Source of the DNA: a bacterium
GTDB lineage: Bacteria; Cyanobacteriota; Vampirovibrionia; Gastranaerophilales; Gastranaerophilaceae
Direction: 5' to 3'
DNA length: 38,228 bases
Assembly (NCBI GenBank): GCA_017467605.1
Contig: JAFUSQ010000028.1
Span: forward strand, 1 to 38,228
Positions 15,996-22,447 of the stretch are shown in pieces. Position 1 is the stretch's first letter, and each line of letters begins with the position of its first letter. Below the pieces are notes generated by a model that was given only the letters and a program-made list of their open reading frames with translations, had not been told where the DNA came from and made no database searches. The position numbers were made by a program, and so were the translations under genes.

Positions 15996-16664
15996 CTATC
16001 TTCCTATTGCTTTCAAAAATCTTAAATTTGCTTTATCAACATTTTCACTATTTGCAATGATAAGTTTTTTCTCCCCCAATACAGGATTTAATTTGGTTTT
16101 CACTAAATCCAACTTTTCAGGCGGCGCATACACGAACATCATTGCCAATTCCGGAATATATTGTTGAGCTTTTTTTATATTATCAGGCAAAATTTGCCAA
16201 TTAATCCTTGCCGAAGCAGGACCTTCATCAGCCAAATCACCCACAACCACAATTGAAGGAACAAATCCTTCCTTTTTCATTGTTAAAGTATAATTAACCG
16301 CTTTTTTTAAAGCCTGAGAATATGCAGTTTCATCAATTCCGCCCTCAGACTTTGTAAAGGCAGAAATTGCATTATTTATTCCTTTTGTATCACCGGGAGA
16401 ACCTTCGTAAATTAAATAAGAACTATTTGCTGTTTTTAATATCTTGACAGAATCTTCAGGATCTAATATTGCACATAAAGACTTTATATATTTAATTTCT
16501 TCCGGAAGCATTTTTTGATTAGATTGAGATGAGTCTAATATAAAAATTACCGAAGCTTTATGGAACTCATCAACTTTAATATTACGGCTCAAAACGAACA
16601 AAAACTTACCGACAATTGCGGTTAGTAAAATTAAAAATCCGATTTTGATAAGTCTTTTATTCAT
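15996..16664 (-). CDS. Membrane-anchored VWA-like protein
   Basis: A 222-aa protein with RBS AGGTGG before ATG 16664. A transmembrane helix at residues 7-26 is followed by an outward-facing VWA-like domain: first strand ASVIFILDSSQSN containing D44-S-S46-Q-S48 (MIDAS pattern), and SIVVVGDLADEG as a later strand with the conserved Asp. It ends NLRFLKAIGR. It is smaller than the VWA lipoprotein at 11312-12223 and not closely similar. The gene lies 10 bases after the upstream gene. A metal-dependent adhesion or assembly role is inferred from the domain. Confidence 0.8.
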   Translation of the reverse strand: MNKRLIKIGFLILLTAIVGKFLFVLSRNIKVDEFHKASVIFILDSSQSNQKMLPEEIKYIKSLCAILDPEDSVKILKTANSSYLIYEGSPGDTKGINNAISAFTKSEGGIDETAYSQALKKAVNYTLTMKKEGFVPSIVVVGDLADEGPASARINWQILPDNIKKAQQYIPELAMMFVYAPPEKLDLVKTKLNPVLGEKKLIIANSENVDKANLRFLKAIGR

Positions 16665-16674
16665 AAATTACCAC

Positions 16675-17709
16675 CTAATAAGAACTAACCGTAGCATTGA
16701 ACGGTTTCGTAAGTGTCAGTTCCAATTCAGTAAAAGAAGGAATTTCGGCATCAACGCCATGTTCTGCGGTTGCACCAATTAACGCTCCGCCGGCACCAAC
16801 TCCGGCTCCGATAGCGGTAGAAGTTCCGATATTTGTTGAAGATGACATTGCACCGACTAATAAGCCTAACAATGCCCCAACAACTGCACCTGTAACAGCA
16901 CTTTTAACGGTTCCGGCGACTTTCCCGTCATTTGTGACGGTAAAATCGACTTTTTCGGTTGAAATACTATAAGTTCTGTTATCCGGAGTAACCAATTGAT
17001 TAAATTCTATTACTACTCTGCCATTTCTTGAACCGTAAGTTGCGTGACGTGCAGTAGTAAGTGTTCCATATATCAAGCTTCCTTGAGGTGCAATTGTATA
17101 GCCGTTATATTTCAAATCATCAGTAAGAACAACTATTACCTGATCTCCCTTTTGCGCGGTTGCCGTATTGATAGAATTTTGTAAATAAGTATTCAATTTA
17201 GTTCCCGCCGTAACTTGTGCAACATAACCGCTATATGTAGTCGGCTGCACAGTTTGAGTTTTATTAACAGGAGTCAAATGTATTTCTTCTTCGTCATCAA
17301 AATTATATCTGTATAAATCATTTTGAGACATAAGTTTTTGAGCTAAATTATCATAAATATTTATAATATTTGTATTATATGATTGTTCATAAACAATACC
17401 GTAATTCTTAACCCCTTTTAATATTGTATTATTAATTTTTTTATTATCGTTAGATTGATAATAATAGAACATATTTTGTCCGCTTTGCTGCAAAATTACA
17501 ACTGCATAATCCTGATTATTTTTATAAGAAACGCCATAATAAGGACTAGTTTTAATCAATTGAAAATTTTGAGAAGAAAAAGCATTAGCAACAAGAGGAT
17601 TTATCGTTGTTTCGTTTGTATTTTTAAGATAATACAATTCGCTAAACGCCAAAGCCGAATTTGCAGCAAGATAAAAAAGTGTTATAATCAGTGCAAATAT
17701 TTTTTTCAT
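16675..17709 (-). CDS. Secreted protein with TrbI-like beta domain and glycine zipper
   Basis: A 344-aa protein with signal peptide MKKIFALIITLFYLAANSAL|A (cleavage near residue 21). Residues 22-150 are a soluble domain of unknown type. Residues 155-255 look like the beta domain of TrbI/VirB10-type proteins (KLNTYLQNSINTATAQKGDQ, then APQGSLIYGTLTTARHA and GRVVIEFNQLVTPDNRTYSI). A glycine-zipper membrane segment follows at about 263-310 (VTGAVVGALLGLLVGAMSSS, AIGAGVGAGGALIGA). The SLH protein at 8889-10886 has the same order at its C-terminus. Its start overlaps the upstream stop in TAATG. It probably sits in the outer membrane or periplasm. Confidence 0.78.
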   Translation of the reverse strand: MKKIFALIITLFYLAANSALAFSELYYLKNTNETTINPLVANAFSSQNFQLIKTSPYYGVSYKNNQDYAVVILQQSGQNMFYYYQSNDNKKINNTILKGVKNYGIVYEQSYNTNIINIYDNLAQKLMSQNDLYRYNFDDEEEIHLTPVNKTQTVQPTTYSGYVAQVTAGTKLNTYLQNSINTATAQKGDQVIVVLTDDLKYNGYTIAPQGSLIYGTLTTARHATYGSRNGRVVIEFNQLVTPDNRTYSISTEKVDFTVTNDGKVAGTVKSAVTGAVVGALLGLLVGAMSSSTNIGTSTAIGAGVGAGGALIGATAEHGVDAEIPSFTELELTLTKPFNATVSSY

Positions 17710-17966
17710 TACTTCACATCTTTTCTTAATATAGTTTTAGTTGTTTGTTTTGTTGTAGTCATAGAACCGTCATCATTAATCTTGATAAAGTATTCAATAA
17801 CATCAATAGAAAAAGGCTTGTGCATCTGAGGTTTTACAACACAAATACCCAGAGTTATCAAAATTGCCATAAGTGCAATTATTATACCGGCAAGTTTCAA
17901 CGGTAAGAATTTAATTAACGCAAAGGCAATAGCCAAAATTAAAAGTAAAAATATCGCTAAACCCAT
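17709..17966 (-). CDS. Two-helix membrane protein with KPQMHK motif, first gene of the envelope operon
   Basis: An 85-aa protein from ATG 17966, 6 bases after AAGGAAGT; an upstream start at 17999 would add an unlikely charged extension. Two hydrophobic helices (about 2-20 and 25-44) are followed by a 40-residue soluble tail starting VVKPQMHKPFSIDVIEYFIK and rich in Thr and Lys. The tail motif matches that of the TonB-like protein at 13461-14384. It opens a six-gene run in which the largest gap is 13 bases, so all six are probably one transcript. Function unknown. Confidence 0.75.
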   Translation of the reverse strand: MGLAIFLLLILAIAFALIKFLPLKLAGIIIALMAILITLGICVVKPQMHKPFSIDVIEYFIKINDDGSMTTTKQTTKTILRKDVK

Positions 17967-18054
17967 ACATACTTCCTTTTCCTTAACTAAATTATACATA
18001 TAAAAGAATAGAAAGAGTAAAATTTATTTAAAAATTTTACAATTAATAGAATCA

Positions 18055-18147
18055 CAATATTGTTCAAAGTCCGTTAAGACCGATAAGACCGTTAAGTCCA
18101 ATACGGTGCTAAAGCACAAATTAATAAATCGTAAATGTCATTGCGAG
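18055..18147 (+). repeat. 93-bp dispersed repeat R5, copy A
   Basis: First of three copies (18237-18329 and, truncated by the window end, 38159-38228). Near its left end are three imperfect 9-mers in tandem: GTTAAGACC, GATAAGACC, GTTAAGTCC. The right end is ATGTCATTGCGAG, which leads into other repeat families. The 18.0-18.7 kb stretch has no convincing gene and consists almost entirely of such repeats. Confidence 0.85.
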
Positions 18148-18148
18148 C

Positions 18149-18211
18149 GAGGAACATTCTACTCCCTCGCCCCTTGTGGGAGAGGGTTGGGGTGAGGGGG
18201 CAGCATGTCAT
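18149..18211 (+). repeat. CCCTCGCCCCTTGTGGGAGAGGG palindrome (family R2), copy 2
   Basis: GC-rich block AGGAACATTCTACTCCCTCG...GGGGGCAGCATGTCATT. Its reverse complement recurs at 19995-20061 including the flanking AGGAACATTCTA and CAGCATGTCATT, so the mobile unit is longer than the palindrome alone. Confidence 0.85.
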
Positions 18212-18236
18212 TCAGAGGGCGAAGCCCGAAGAATCT

Positions 18237-18329
18237 CAATATTGTCCAAAGTCCGTTAAGACCGATAAGACCGTTAGGTCCAATACGGTGCTAAAGCACA
18301 AATTAATAAATCGTAAATGTCATTGCGAG
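18237..18329 (+). repeat. 93-bp dispersed repeat R5, copy B
   Basis: Differs from copy A at only a few positions and has the same length and orientation, 182 bp away. It is preceded by GAAGAATCTC, as is the copy at 38159. Confidence 0.85.
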
Positions 18330-18403
18330 GAAGGGGTAAATGTACGAACTTTTAAATTTGCTTTATTTACCCCCGTTGCAATCGCAACACCTTGCAAAAC
18401 TTG

Positions 18404-18441
18404 CATGTCATTGCGAGGGAGGAACAACCGAAGCAATCCAG
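18404..18441 (+). repeat. CATTGCGAGG...GAAGCAATCC repeat (family R1)
   Basis: Complete copy of a short element whose ends ATTGC / GCAAT are inverted. Others lie at 19958-19998 (reverse) and 38089-38123. Similar sequences occur between genes in many bacteria and are often mistranslated as small proteins. Confidence 0.8.
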
Positions 18442-18451
18442 TTGATGTGTT

Positions 18452-18560
18452 ACCCTGAACTCGTTTCAGGGGCTATATTTAAAATAGATTCTGAATCACC
18501 GAGTAGGAACAGAAAATTATGTTTCGCAAGCTCAACTAATTTTCTAGTCAGTTCAGAATG
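18452..18560. repeat. Composite CCTGAA/TTCAGG repeat (family R3)
   Basis: ACCCTGAACTCGTTTCAGGGGCT followed by a larger inverted pair (ATTCTGAA at 18490 with TTCAGAAT at 18552) enclosing an AAAATTA / TAATTTT stem. The left part matches the reverse complement of 19892-19945, including the CTATATT..A..AGATTCTGAA spacer. Confidence 0.7.
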
Positions 18561-18568
18561 ACATGACC

Positions 18569-18607
18569 GTACCCCACCCTAACCCTCCTCCATTTGGGGA
18601 GGGAAGT
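18569..18607 (-). repeat. Divergent CCCTCC..GGAGGG palindrome (family R2), copy 3
   Basis: ACCCCACCCTAACCCTCCTC then CATTTGGGGAGGGA. It is the copy most like the one embedded in clpB in its ATTTGGGGAGG side. Confidence 0.65.
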
Positions 18608-18658
18608 AATGTAGGTTGTGTACTTGTCCAACACGTAACTATTTTGCATTAATGTAGG

Positions 18659-18678
18659 TCGGCATTGCTATGCCGACA
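18659..18678. repeat. GTCGGCAT-TGCT-ATGCCGAC palindrome (family R4)
   Basis: Perfect 8-bp arms. The exact reverse complement, with flanking GTAGGTC, lies at 29204-29223. It sits just after the end of prepilin 3 and could double as its terminator. Confidence 0.8.
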
Positions 18679-18690
18679 GTAAATTTACCC

Positions 18691-19491
18691 CTATTTTGCA
18701 GTATTCAAAAGATATTTGCCTGCGTTTGTTGCAGGTTCTACTGCTCCATCGTGGAATACTACAGGAATTACATCACTGATATTTTTATTACTAACAACAC
18801 ATGGATTTTGCGGGTCTAACGCTGCAGTACCGTCTGCGCATGTTACTTCTTTGTTTGGTAATGAAGTTCCGTTTACATCAATGAATCCAATACACTGCTT
18901 TAATCCTGGGGTAAATCCCGCCTGAGAACTCATCTCAGCATTTCTAGCAAGATTTGTAGAACTTAATACTTCACCTGCAGACAAAGAACAATATTCCAGA
19001 GCATAATTAAAACCCAAAATAGCACCATCTGGTAATTGGTATAATAAATTATGACTTGCATAGCCATATCCACCCCAATTAGTAATTTCAGGACTATAGT
19101 CGGAATAGCTGAATATAGTAGAACCAAAACTTCTTATACGTCCGACAAAACTTGCCCCTTTAAGCGTTCCATTGAGTAGTGCACACATCGTTTTTGTCGT
19201 TTCAGGGTTATCCGAAGCACATGAATTATCTCTACCAGCACCTTCTATAGCACCAAAATCCCAATCATATTGTGCTTGAGCCATTCGACCTGCTTGGTTG
19301 AGGGTTGATAATGTTTTTTTGAATTGACTTCTCACCCTTTGACCTTGGATATTTGCAATTAGTGTCGGAATAGTCATTGCTGCAACAACTCCAATTATAC
19401 CGAGTGTAATCAACACTTCTGCGAGTGTAAACCCATCATTTTTCTTTAGTTCAATCAATGACTTACGTAAAAATTTGTAGTACTTTTTCAT
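18691..19491 (-). CDS. Prepilin-like secreted protein 3
   Basis: A 266-aa prepilin with a longer, basic leader of 20 residues (MKKYYKFLRKSLIELKKNDG), cleavage motif G|FTLAEVLITLGIIG and hydrophobic helix. After the helix, NIQGQRVRSQFKKTLSTLNQ continues the match to prepilins 1 and 2. The middle is longer and glycine/serine/tyrosine-rich (ITNWGGYGYASHNLLYQLPD). The end carries CIGFIDVNG, VTCADG, PCVVS and TNAGKYLLNTAK. The ribosome-binding site GGAGGC precedes ATG 19491. The gene is divergent from an XRE regulator with 110 bp between starts. Confidence 0.93.
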   Translation of the reverse strand: MKKYYKFLRKSLIELKKNDGFTLAEVLITLGIIGVVAAMTIPTLIANIQGQRVRSQFKKTLSTLNQAGRMAQAQYDWDFGAIEGAGRDNSCASDNPETTKTMCALLNGTLKGASFVGRIRSFGSTIFSYSDYSPEITNWGGYGYASHNLLYQLPDGAILGFNYALEYCSLSAGEVLSSTNLARNAEMSSQAGFTPGLKQCIGFIDVNGTSLPNKEVTCADGTAALDPQNPCVVSNKNISDVIPVVFHDGAVEPATNAGKYLLNTAK

Positions 19492-19540
19492 GCCATGCCT
19501 CCAATATTTTTAAATATATTACATATTATTATAAATAAAT

Positions 19541-19573
19541 AACATGTATCATGTATTATAATACGTATAATGA
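19541..19573. promoter_or_regulatory. Divergent promoter/operator region of prepilin 3 and XRE
   Basis: Contains a CATGTATCATGTAT direct repeat, the perfect 12-bp palindrome GTATTATAATAC (19553-19564) and a second TATAAT (19566-19571). A regulator bound here could control both directions. Confidence 0.5.
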
Positions 19574-19601
19574 GAAATGTCAATAGTATAGAATATATAG
19601 T

Positions 19602-19820
19602 ATGATTGATATGAAGGATTACTATGAAGAACTGGCACGAAATATGCGTATTGAACGTGCAAGATTAAACATCTCTCAATTAGAACTTGCAGAAATGGCT
19701 GATGTATCTTTAGAGACAGTTAATCTTATTGAGCGGTGTGTCGGAAACCCAAAATTATGCACAATTATATCCATAGCAAAAGCACTCAATGTTGATTTAA
19801 ATACCCTTGTTAAAGTATAA
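19602..19820 (+). CDS. XRE-family regulator divergent from prepilin 3
   Basis: A 72-aa single-domain Cro/CI-type protein: NMRIERARLNISQLELAEMA, DVSLETVNLIERCVGNPKLC and the closing helix ISIAKALNVDLNTLVKV. Starts at ATG 19602 or 19611 are both possible; neither has a clear ribosome-binding site. The recognition helix differs from those at 7239 and 11046, so its DNA target should differ. Position suggests autoregulation and control of prepilin 3. It is followed by a strong terminator. Confidence 0.85.
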   Translation: MIDMKDYYEELARNMRIERARLNISQLELAEMADVSLETVNLIERCVGNPKLCTIISIAKALNVDLNTLVKV

Positions 19821-19853
19821 AAAAGACCTTGAAACTAAATTCAAGGTCTTTTT
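19820..19853 (+). terminator. Terminator of the XRE gene
   Basis: Stem AAAAAGACCTTGAA / TTCAAGGTCTTTTT with a 6-base loop, starting at the stop codon. Confidence 0.88.
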
Positions 19854-19891
19854 AGTATTGTTGAACACCAAAACTCAATTATATTGTCATT

Positions 19892-19949
19892 ATGAACTCG
19901 TTTCAGAATCTTTTTTAATATAGCCCCTGAATTTAATTCAGGGTGACAG
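19892..19949 (-). repeat. Composite CCTGAA/TTCAGG repeat (family R3)
   Basis: Reverse-oriented relative of 18452-18497: GAACTCGTTTCAGAATC, an A/T spacer with TATAGCCCCTGAA, then TTCAGGGTGACA. The 19854-20096 stretch between the XRE terminator and minE holds only repeats. Confidence 0.7.
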
Positions 19950-19957
19950 AAAAGATC

Positions 19958-20061
19958 GGATTGCTTCGTAGGACATACGTCCTCCTCGCAATGACATGCT
20001 GCCCCCTCTCCCGCCTTACAGGCACCCTCTCCCACAAGGGGCGAGGGTTGTAGAATGTTCC
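19958..20061 (-). repeat. Joined R1 and R2 repeats, reverse orientation
   Basis: GGATTGCTTCG...CCTCCTCGCAATGACATG (R1, 19958-19998) runs straight into GCTGCCCCCTCTCCCG...CACAAGGGGCGAGGG (R2) and then TAGAATGTTCCTT. The order is the reverse complement of the block at 18149-18211, with an extra GCCTTACAGGC hairpin also present in the copy at 38026. Confidence 0.82.
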
Positions 20062-20096
20062 TTCCACCAGAGGGAAGTTAAGGGTAACAATTTCTA

Positions 20097-20660
20097 TTAT
20101 TTTGTTTCTTTTTTTGAAGCTTTATCTTCAGAAACTTCCTCTTTTTCAGAATCCACTGAGTCACTTTCTTCTGCTTCTTCAACTTCTTCTTCTGAATCAG
20201 AATTATCTTCTTCAATATCTTCTGTATTTTCTTCGGTTTCGTTTTCTTCTTCGGAAGCATCTTCATCAGATTCTTGAGCTTCTTCTGTTTCAGCTTCTTC
20301 TTCGACTTCTTCTGCTTCGGTTTCTTCTTTTTCTTTGTCCTCTTTTTCCAATTCAGCCTTAATTTCAGCTTCATCTTTTGCACGAATTACAGGAATAGAA
20401 AGCATCAAAGCCATTTGATCTCCGTCTTGATCTAAATTAAGTTCAAGAGCTTCCTTATCCATTTCAACATATTTGGAAAGAAGTTCGACAAGTTCTTTTC
20501 TCATACGCTGCAAAAGCTCAGGTGTCAAATTGGTTCTATCTTGCATTAGAACAACGCGAAGTCTGTTTCTTGCAACATCTTTTGCATTTTCTTCTTTTTC
20601 GGTTTGTTTGAAAAGGCTCAAAACCTTATTATATAGTTCTCTTAAAATATTATCGCCCAT
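20097..20660 (-). CDS. minE: MinE with a long acidic C-terminal tail
   Basis: MinE is the topological factor that stimulates MinD ATPase and sets up pole-to-pole oscillation, which confines the Z ring to midcell. Residues 1-100 fit the family: AKDVARNRLRVVLMQDRTNL is the MinD-contacting segment, then LLQRMRKELVELLSKYVEMD and the beta strand MALMLSIPVI. Usual length is about 90-110 aa. Here about 85 further residues are almost entirely Glu, Asp, Ser, Ala and Lys (EEVEEEAETEEAQESDEDAS) with no hydrophobic core. The ribosome-binding site AAGGAG overlaps the minD end, and only one base separates the genes. The tail is in frame and has no internal stop; its role is unknown. Confidence 0.93.
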   Translation of the reverse strand: MGDNILRELYNKVLSLFKQTEKEENAKDVARNRLRVVLMQDRTNLTPELLQRMRKELVELLSKYVEMDKEALELNLDQDGDQMALMLSIPVIRAKDEAEIKAELEKEDKEKEETEAEEVEEEAETEEAQESDEDASEEENETEENTEDIEEDNSDSEEEVEEAEESDSVDSEKEEVSEDKASKKETK

Positions 20661-20661
20661 A

Positions 20662-21477
20662 TTACTTCTCCTTACCTACAAGTTTAGAGAAGAATTTTTT
20701 AACCTTAGCCACAACGCTTGTTTCTTCTTCCAAGTTCAAAAACGGAACATCTTCACCCATAATACGTCTTGCAACATTTCTGTATGCAGTACCCGCAAGA
20801 GATTTTTCATCATTAACAATAGGTTCACCTTTGTTTGTTGATGTAATAATTCCTGTATCTTCCGGAATAATTCCGATAAGTTCAGCCGATAATATTTCAA
20901 CAACATCATCAACACTCATCATATCGTTTGATTTGATTAAGTTAGGTCTTACTCTGTTGATTAAAAGTTTGTAAGATTTAATTTCTTCTTTAGCTTCCAA
21001 AAGTCCGATAATTCTATCTGCGTCCCTAACTGCGGACATTTCAGGTGTTGTTACAACGATAGCTTCAGAAGCCCCTGCAACCGCGTTTTGGAAACCTTGT
21101 TCGATTCCCGCAGGACAGTCAACAAGAATAAAATCATAATCTTTTTTCAATTTTTCGCATATATCTTTTAATTGTTCTTCCGTTACTGCGGTTTTATCTC
21201 TTGTTTGAGCCGCAGCAAGCAAGCACAAATTAGGATTTTTCTTATCTTTAACAAGAGCTTGTTTAAGTTTGCAGCGTTCTTCAACGACATCAACGATTGT
21301 ATAAACAATTCTGTTTTCCAACCCTAAAAGCAAGTCAAGGTTACGCAATCCTAAATCCGTATCAATCATTACAACCTTGTTTCCGGCTCTTGCAAGTGCC
21401 GTTCCGATATTAGCGTTTGTTGTAGTTTTTCCTACACCGCCTTTTCCGGACGTAATTACTATAACTCTACCGGTCAT
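20662..21477 (-). CDS. minD: MinD septum-site ATPase
   Basis: A 271-aa membrane-associating ATPase that recruits MinC and is displaced by MinE. The deviant Walker A motif with signature lysine is SGKGGVGKTT at residues 10-19. DTDLGLRNLDLLLGLENRIV, LVDCPAGIEQGF and TTPEMSAVRDADR are typical. The C-terminal amphipathic helix (VAKVKKFFSKLVGKEK) is the membrane-targeting sequence. It lies between minC (10 bases) and minE (1 base). Confidence 0.99.
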   Translation of the reverse strand: MTGRVIVITSGKGGVGKTTTNANIGTALARAGNKVVMIDTDLGLRNLDLLLGLENRIVYTIVDVVEERCKLKQALVKDKKNPNLCLLAAAQTRDKTAVTEEQLKDICEKLKKDYDFILVDCPAGIEQGFQNAVAGASEAIVVTTPEMSAVRDADRIIGLLEAKEEIKSYKLLINRVRPNLIKSNDMMSVDDVVEILSAELIGIIPEDTGIITSTNKGEPIVNDEKSLAGTAYRNVARRIMGEDVPFLNLEEETSVVAKVKKFFSKLVGKEK

Positions 21478-21487
21478 ATATTTCTCC

Positions 21488-22348
21488 TTAATTTCCTTCG
21501 TGAATTTTTCTTATTACAATACTTCCTTTATATGTAAATGCTTCTTCCGGAATATATTCGCTAGTTTTTTGAATATACGGAAGATTAACCGTATCCGGTC
21601 TGCGTGCAAATACTTCTCCTATTCTTATTTGAACAGGATTAAGTTTTAGAGCGCGAATTCGGGCATAATTATTACCGTCAGAACCGGCATGAGCAATACC
21701 GCCCAAAATACCCCAAACAGTAATATCGCCTTTAGCAATTATTTCCGCACCAGGATTTACATCACCAATAATTACCATATTTCCGTCAGATGATATGCTT
21801 TGTCCTGAACGAATTGTTTTTCTTAAATATAAAGTCGGAAGATTTTCTGCTTCATTTTTCTTTGCAGTAATTTCTTCGTCTGTTTCTTCTTTTAGCTCTT
21901 GAGCTTCAACTTGTCCTGCAATAAATTCGTTATTTTGAATTATCGGAGATATTTCGTTATCTTCTTTTTTAGTATTCTCTCCATCTTCTCCAAAAATGTG
22001 ATCTAATGCATTTGAAACTTCTTCTGTCGGTTCATTTTCAGTAAATGTCGGAGCTTCAATCTGTTCCGTAAATTCTGAAATTTTAATATCCAAAGCCGTT
22101 GCAGATTCTAATGTAACCTCAGAACTTGTACTGATAAATGCAAGTTGAGATTCCATCAATTCAACCAAAGTTTTTATACTTGTTAATTCTGATTGAGAAA
22201 GATTAACAGAACCAAGTTTTAAGCAAATATGTTTGTCTTTAGATTCAGGCATGTCCAAGACTCTTGAAAGTTCATAAATGATTTCAGAAGTCTTTTTAGC
22301 CCCCGTCAAATCGACAATAAATCCATTGTCTATATATCCCTTATCCAT
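21488..22348 (-). CDS. minC: MinC septum-site inhibitor
   Basis: A 286-aa inhibitor of FtsZ assembly. The N-terminal 100 residues resemble the MinC N-domain (LKLGSVNLSQSELTSIKTLV) but are divergent. An acidic linker (about 105-165) follows. The C-terminal domain is a clear right-handed beta helix that binds MinD: RKTIRSGQSISSDGNMVIIG, DVNPGAEIIAKGDITVWGIL, GGIAHAGSDGNNYARIRALK, then QIRIG. First gene of minCDE, the order found in cyanobacteria and other bacteria. Confidence 0.96.
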   Translation of the reverse strand: MDKGYIDNGFIVDLTGAKKTSEIIYELSRVLDMPESKDKHICLKLGSVNLSQSELTSIKTLVELMESQLAFISTSSEVTLESATALDIKISEFTEQIEAPTFTENEPTEEVSNALDHIFGEDGENTKKEDNEISPIIQNNEFIAGQVEAQELKEETDEEITAKKNEAENLPTLYLRKTIRSGQSISSDGNMVIIGDVNPGAEIIAKGDITVWGILGGIAHAGSDGNNYARIRALKLNPVQIRIGEVFARRPDTVNLPYIQKTSEYIPEEAFTYKGSIVIRKIHEGN

Positions 22349-22447
22349 TTTTCCCTTTCCAAAAAAAATTTCACCTACATGGATAAGTTACACAAAAAAT
22401 TTTAATTCTTCAAGAAAATGGTTAATTTTTGTAATTAATTATTAACT

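Noticed and set aside
18055-18329. CRISPR-like array
   Set aside because: Only two direct copies, 93 bp long, whose spacer consists of other dispersed repeats; no short regular repeats and no cas genes. The Cas4-like nuclease belongs to the helicase operon.
18135-18561. Plus-strand ORFs of 107 and 73 codons
   Set aside because: They are translations of dispersed R1, R2 and R3 repeats, without ribosome-binding sites or protein-like composition.
19841-20035. 64-codon minus-strand ORF before minE
   Set aside because: Lies entirely in R1/R2/R3 repeats and the XRE terminator.
20078-20383. Lys-rich and Leu-rich ORFs across the minE tail
   Set aside because: Out-of-frame shadows of the GAA-rich acidic tail; the in-frame MinE extension explains the sequence.
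20097-20660. Frameshift or read-through as the cause of the long MinE
   Set aside because: The frame is continuous with a single stop and consistent composition; nothing suggests sequence error. Comparison with relatives would still be useful.
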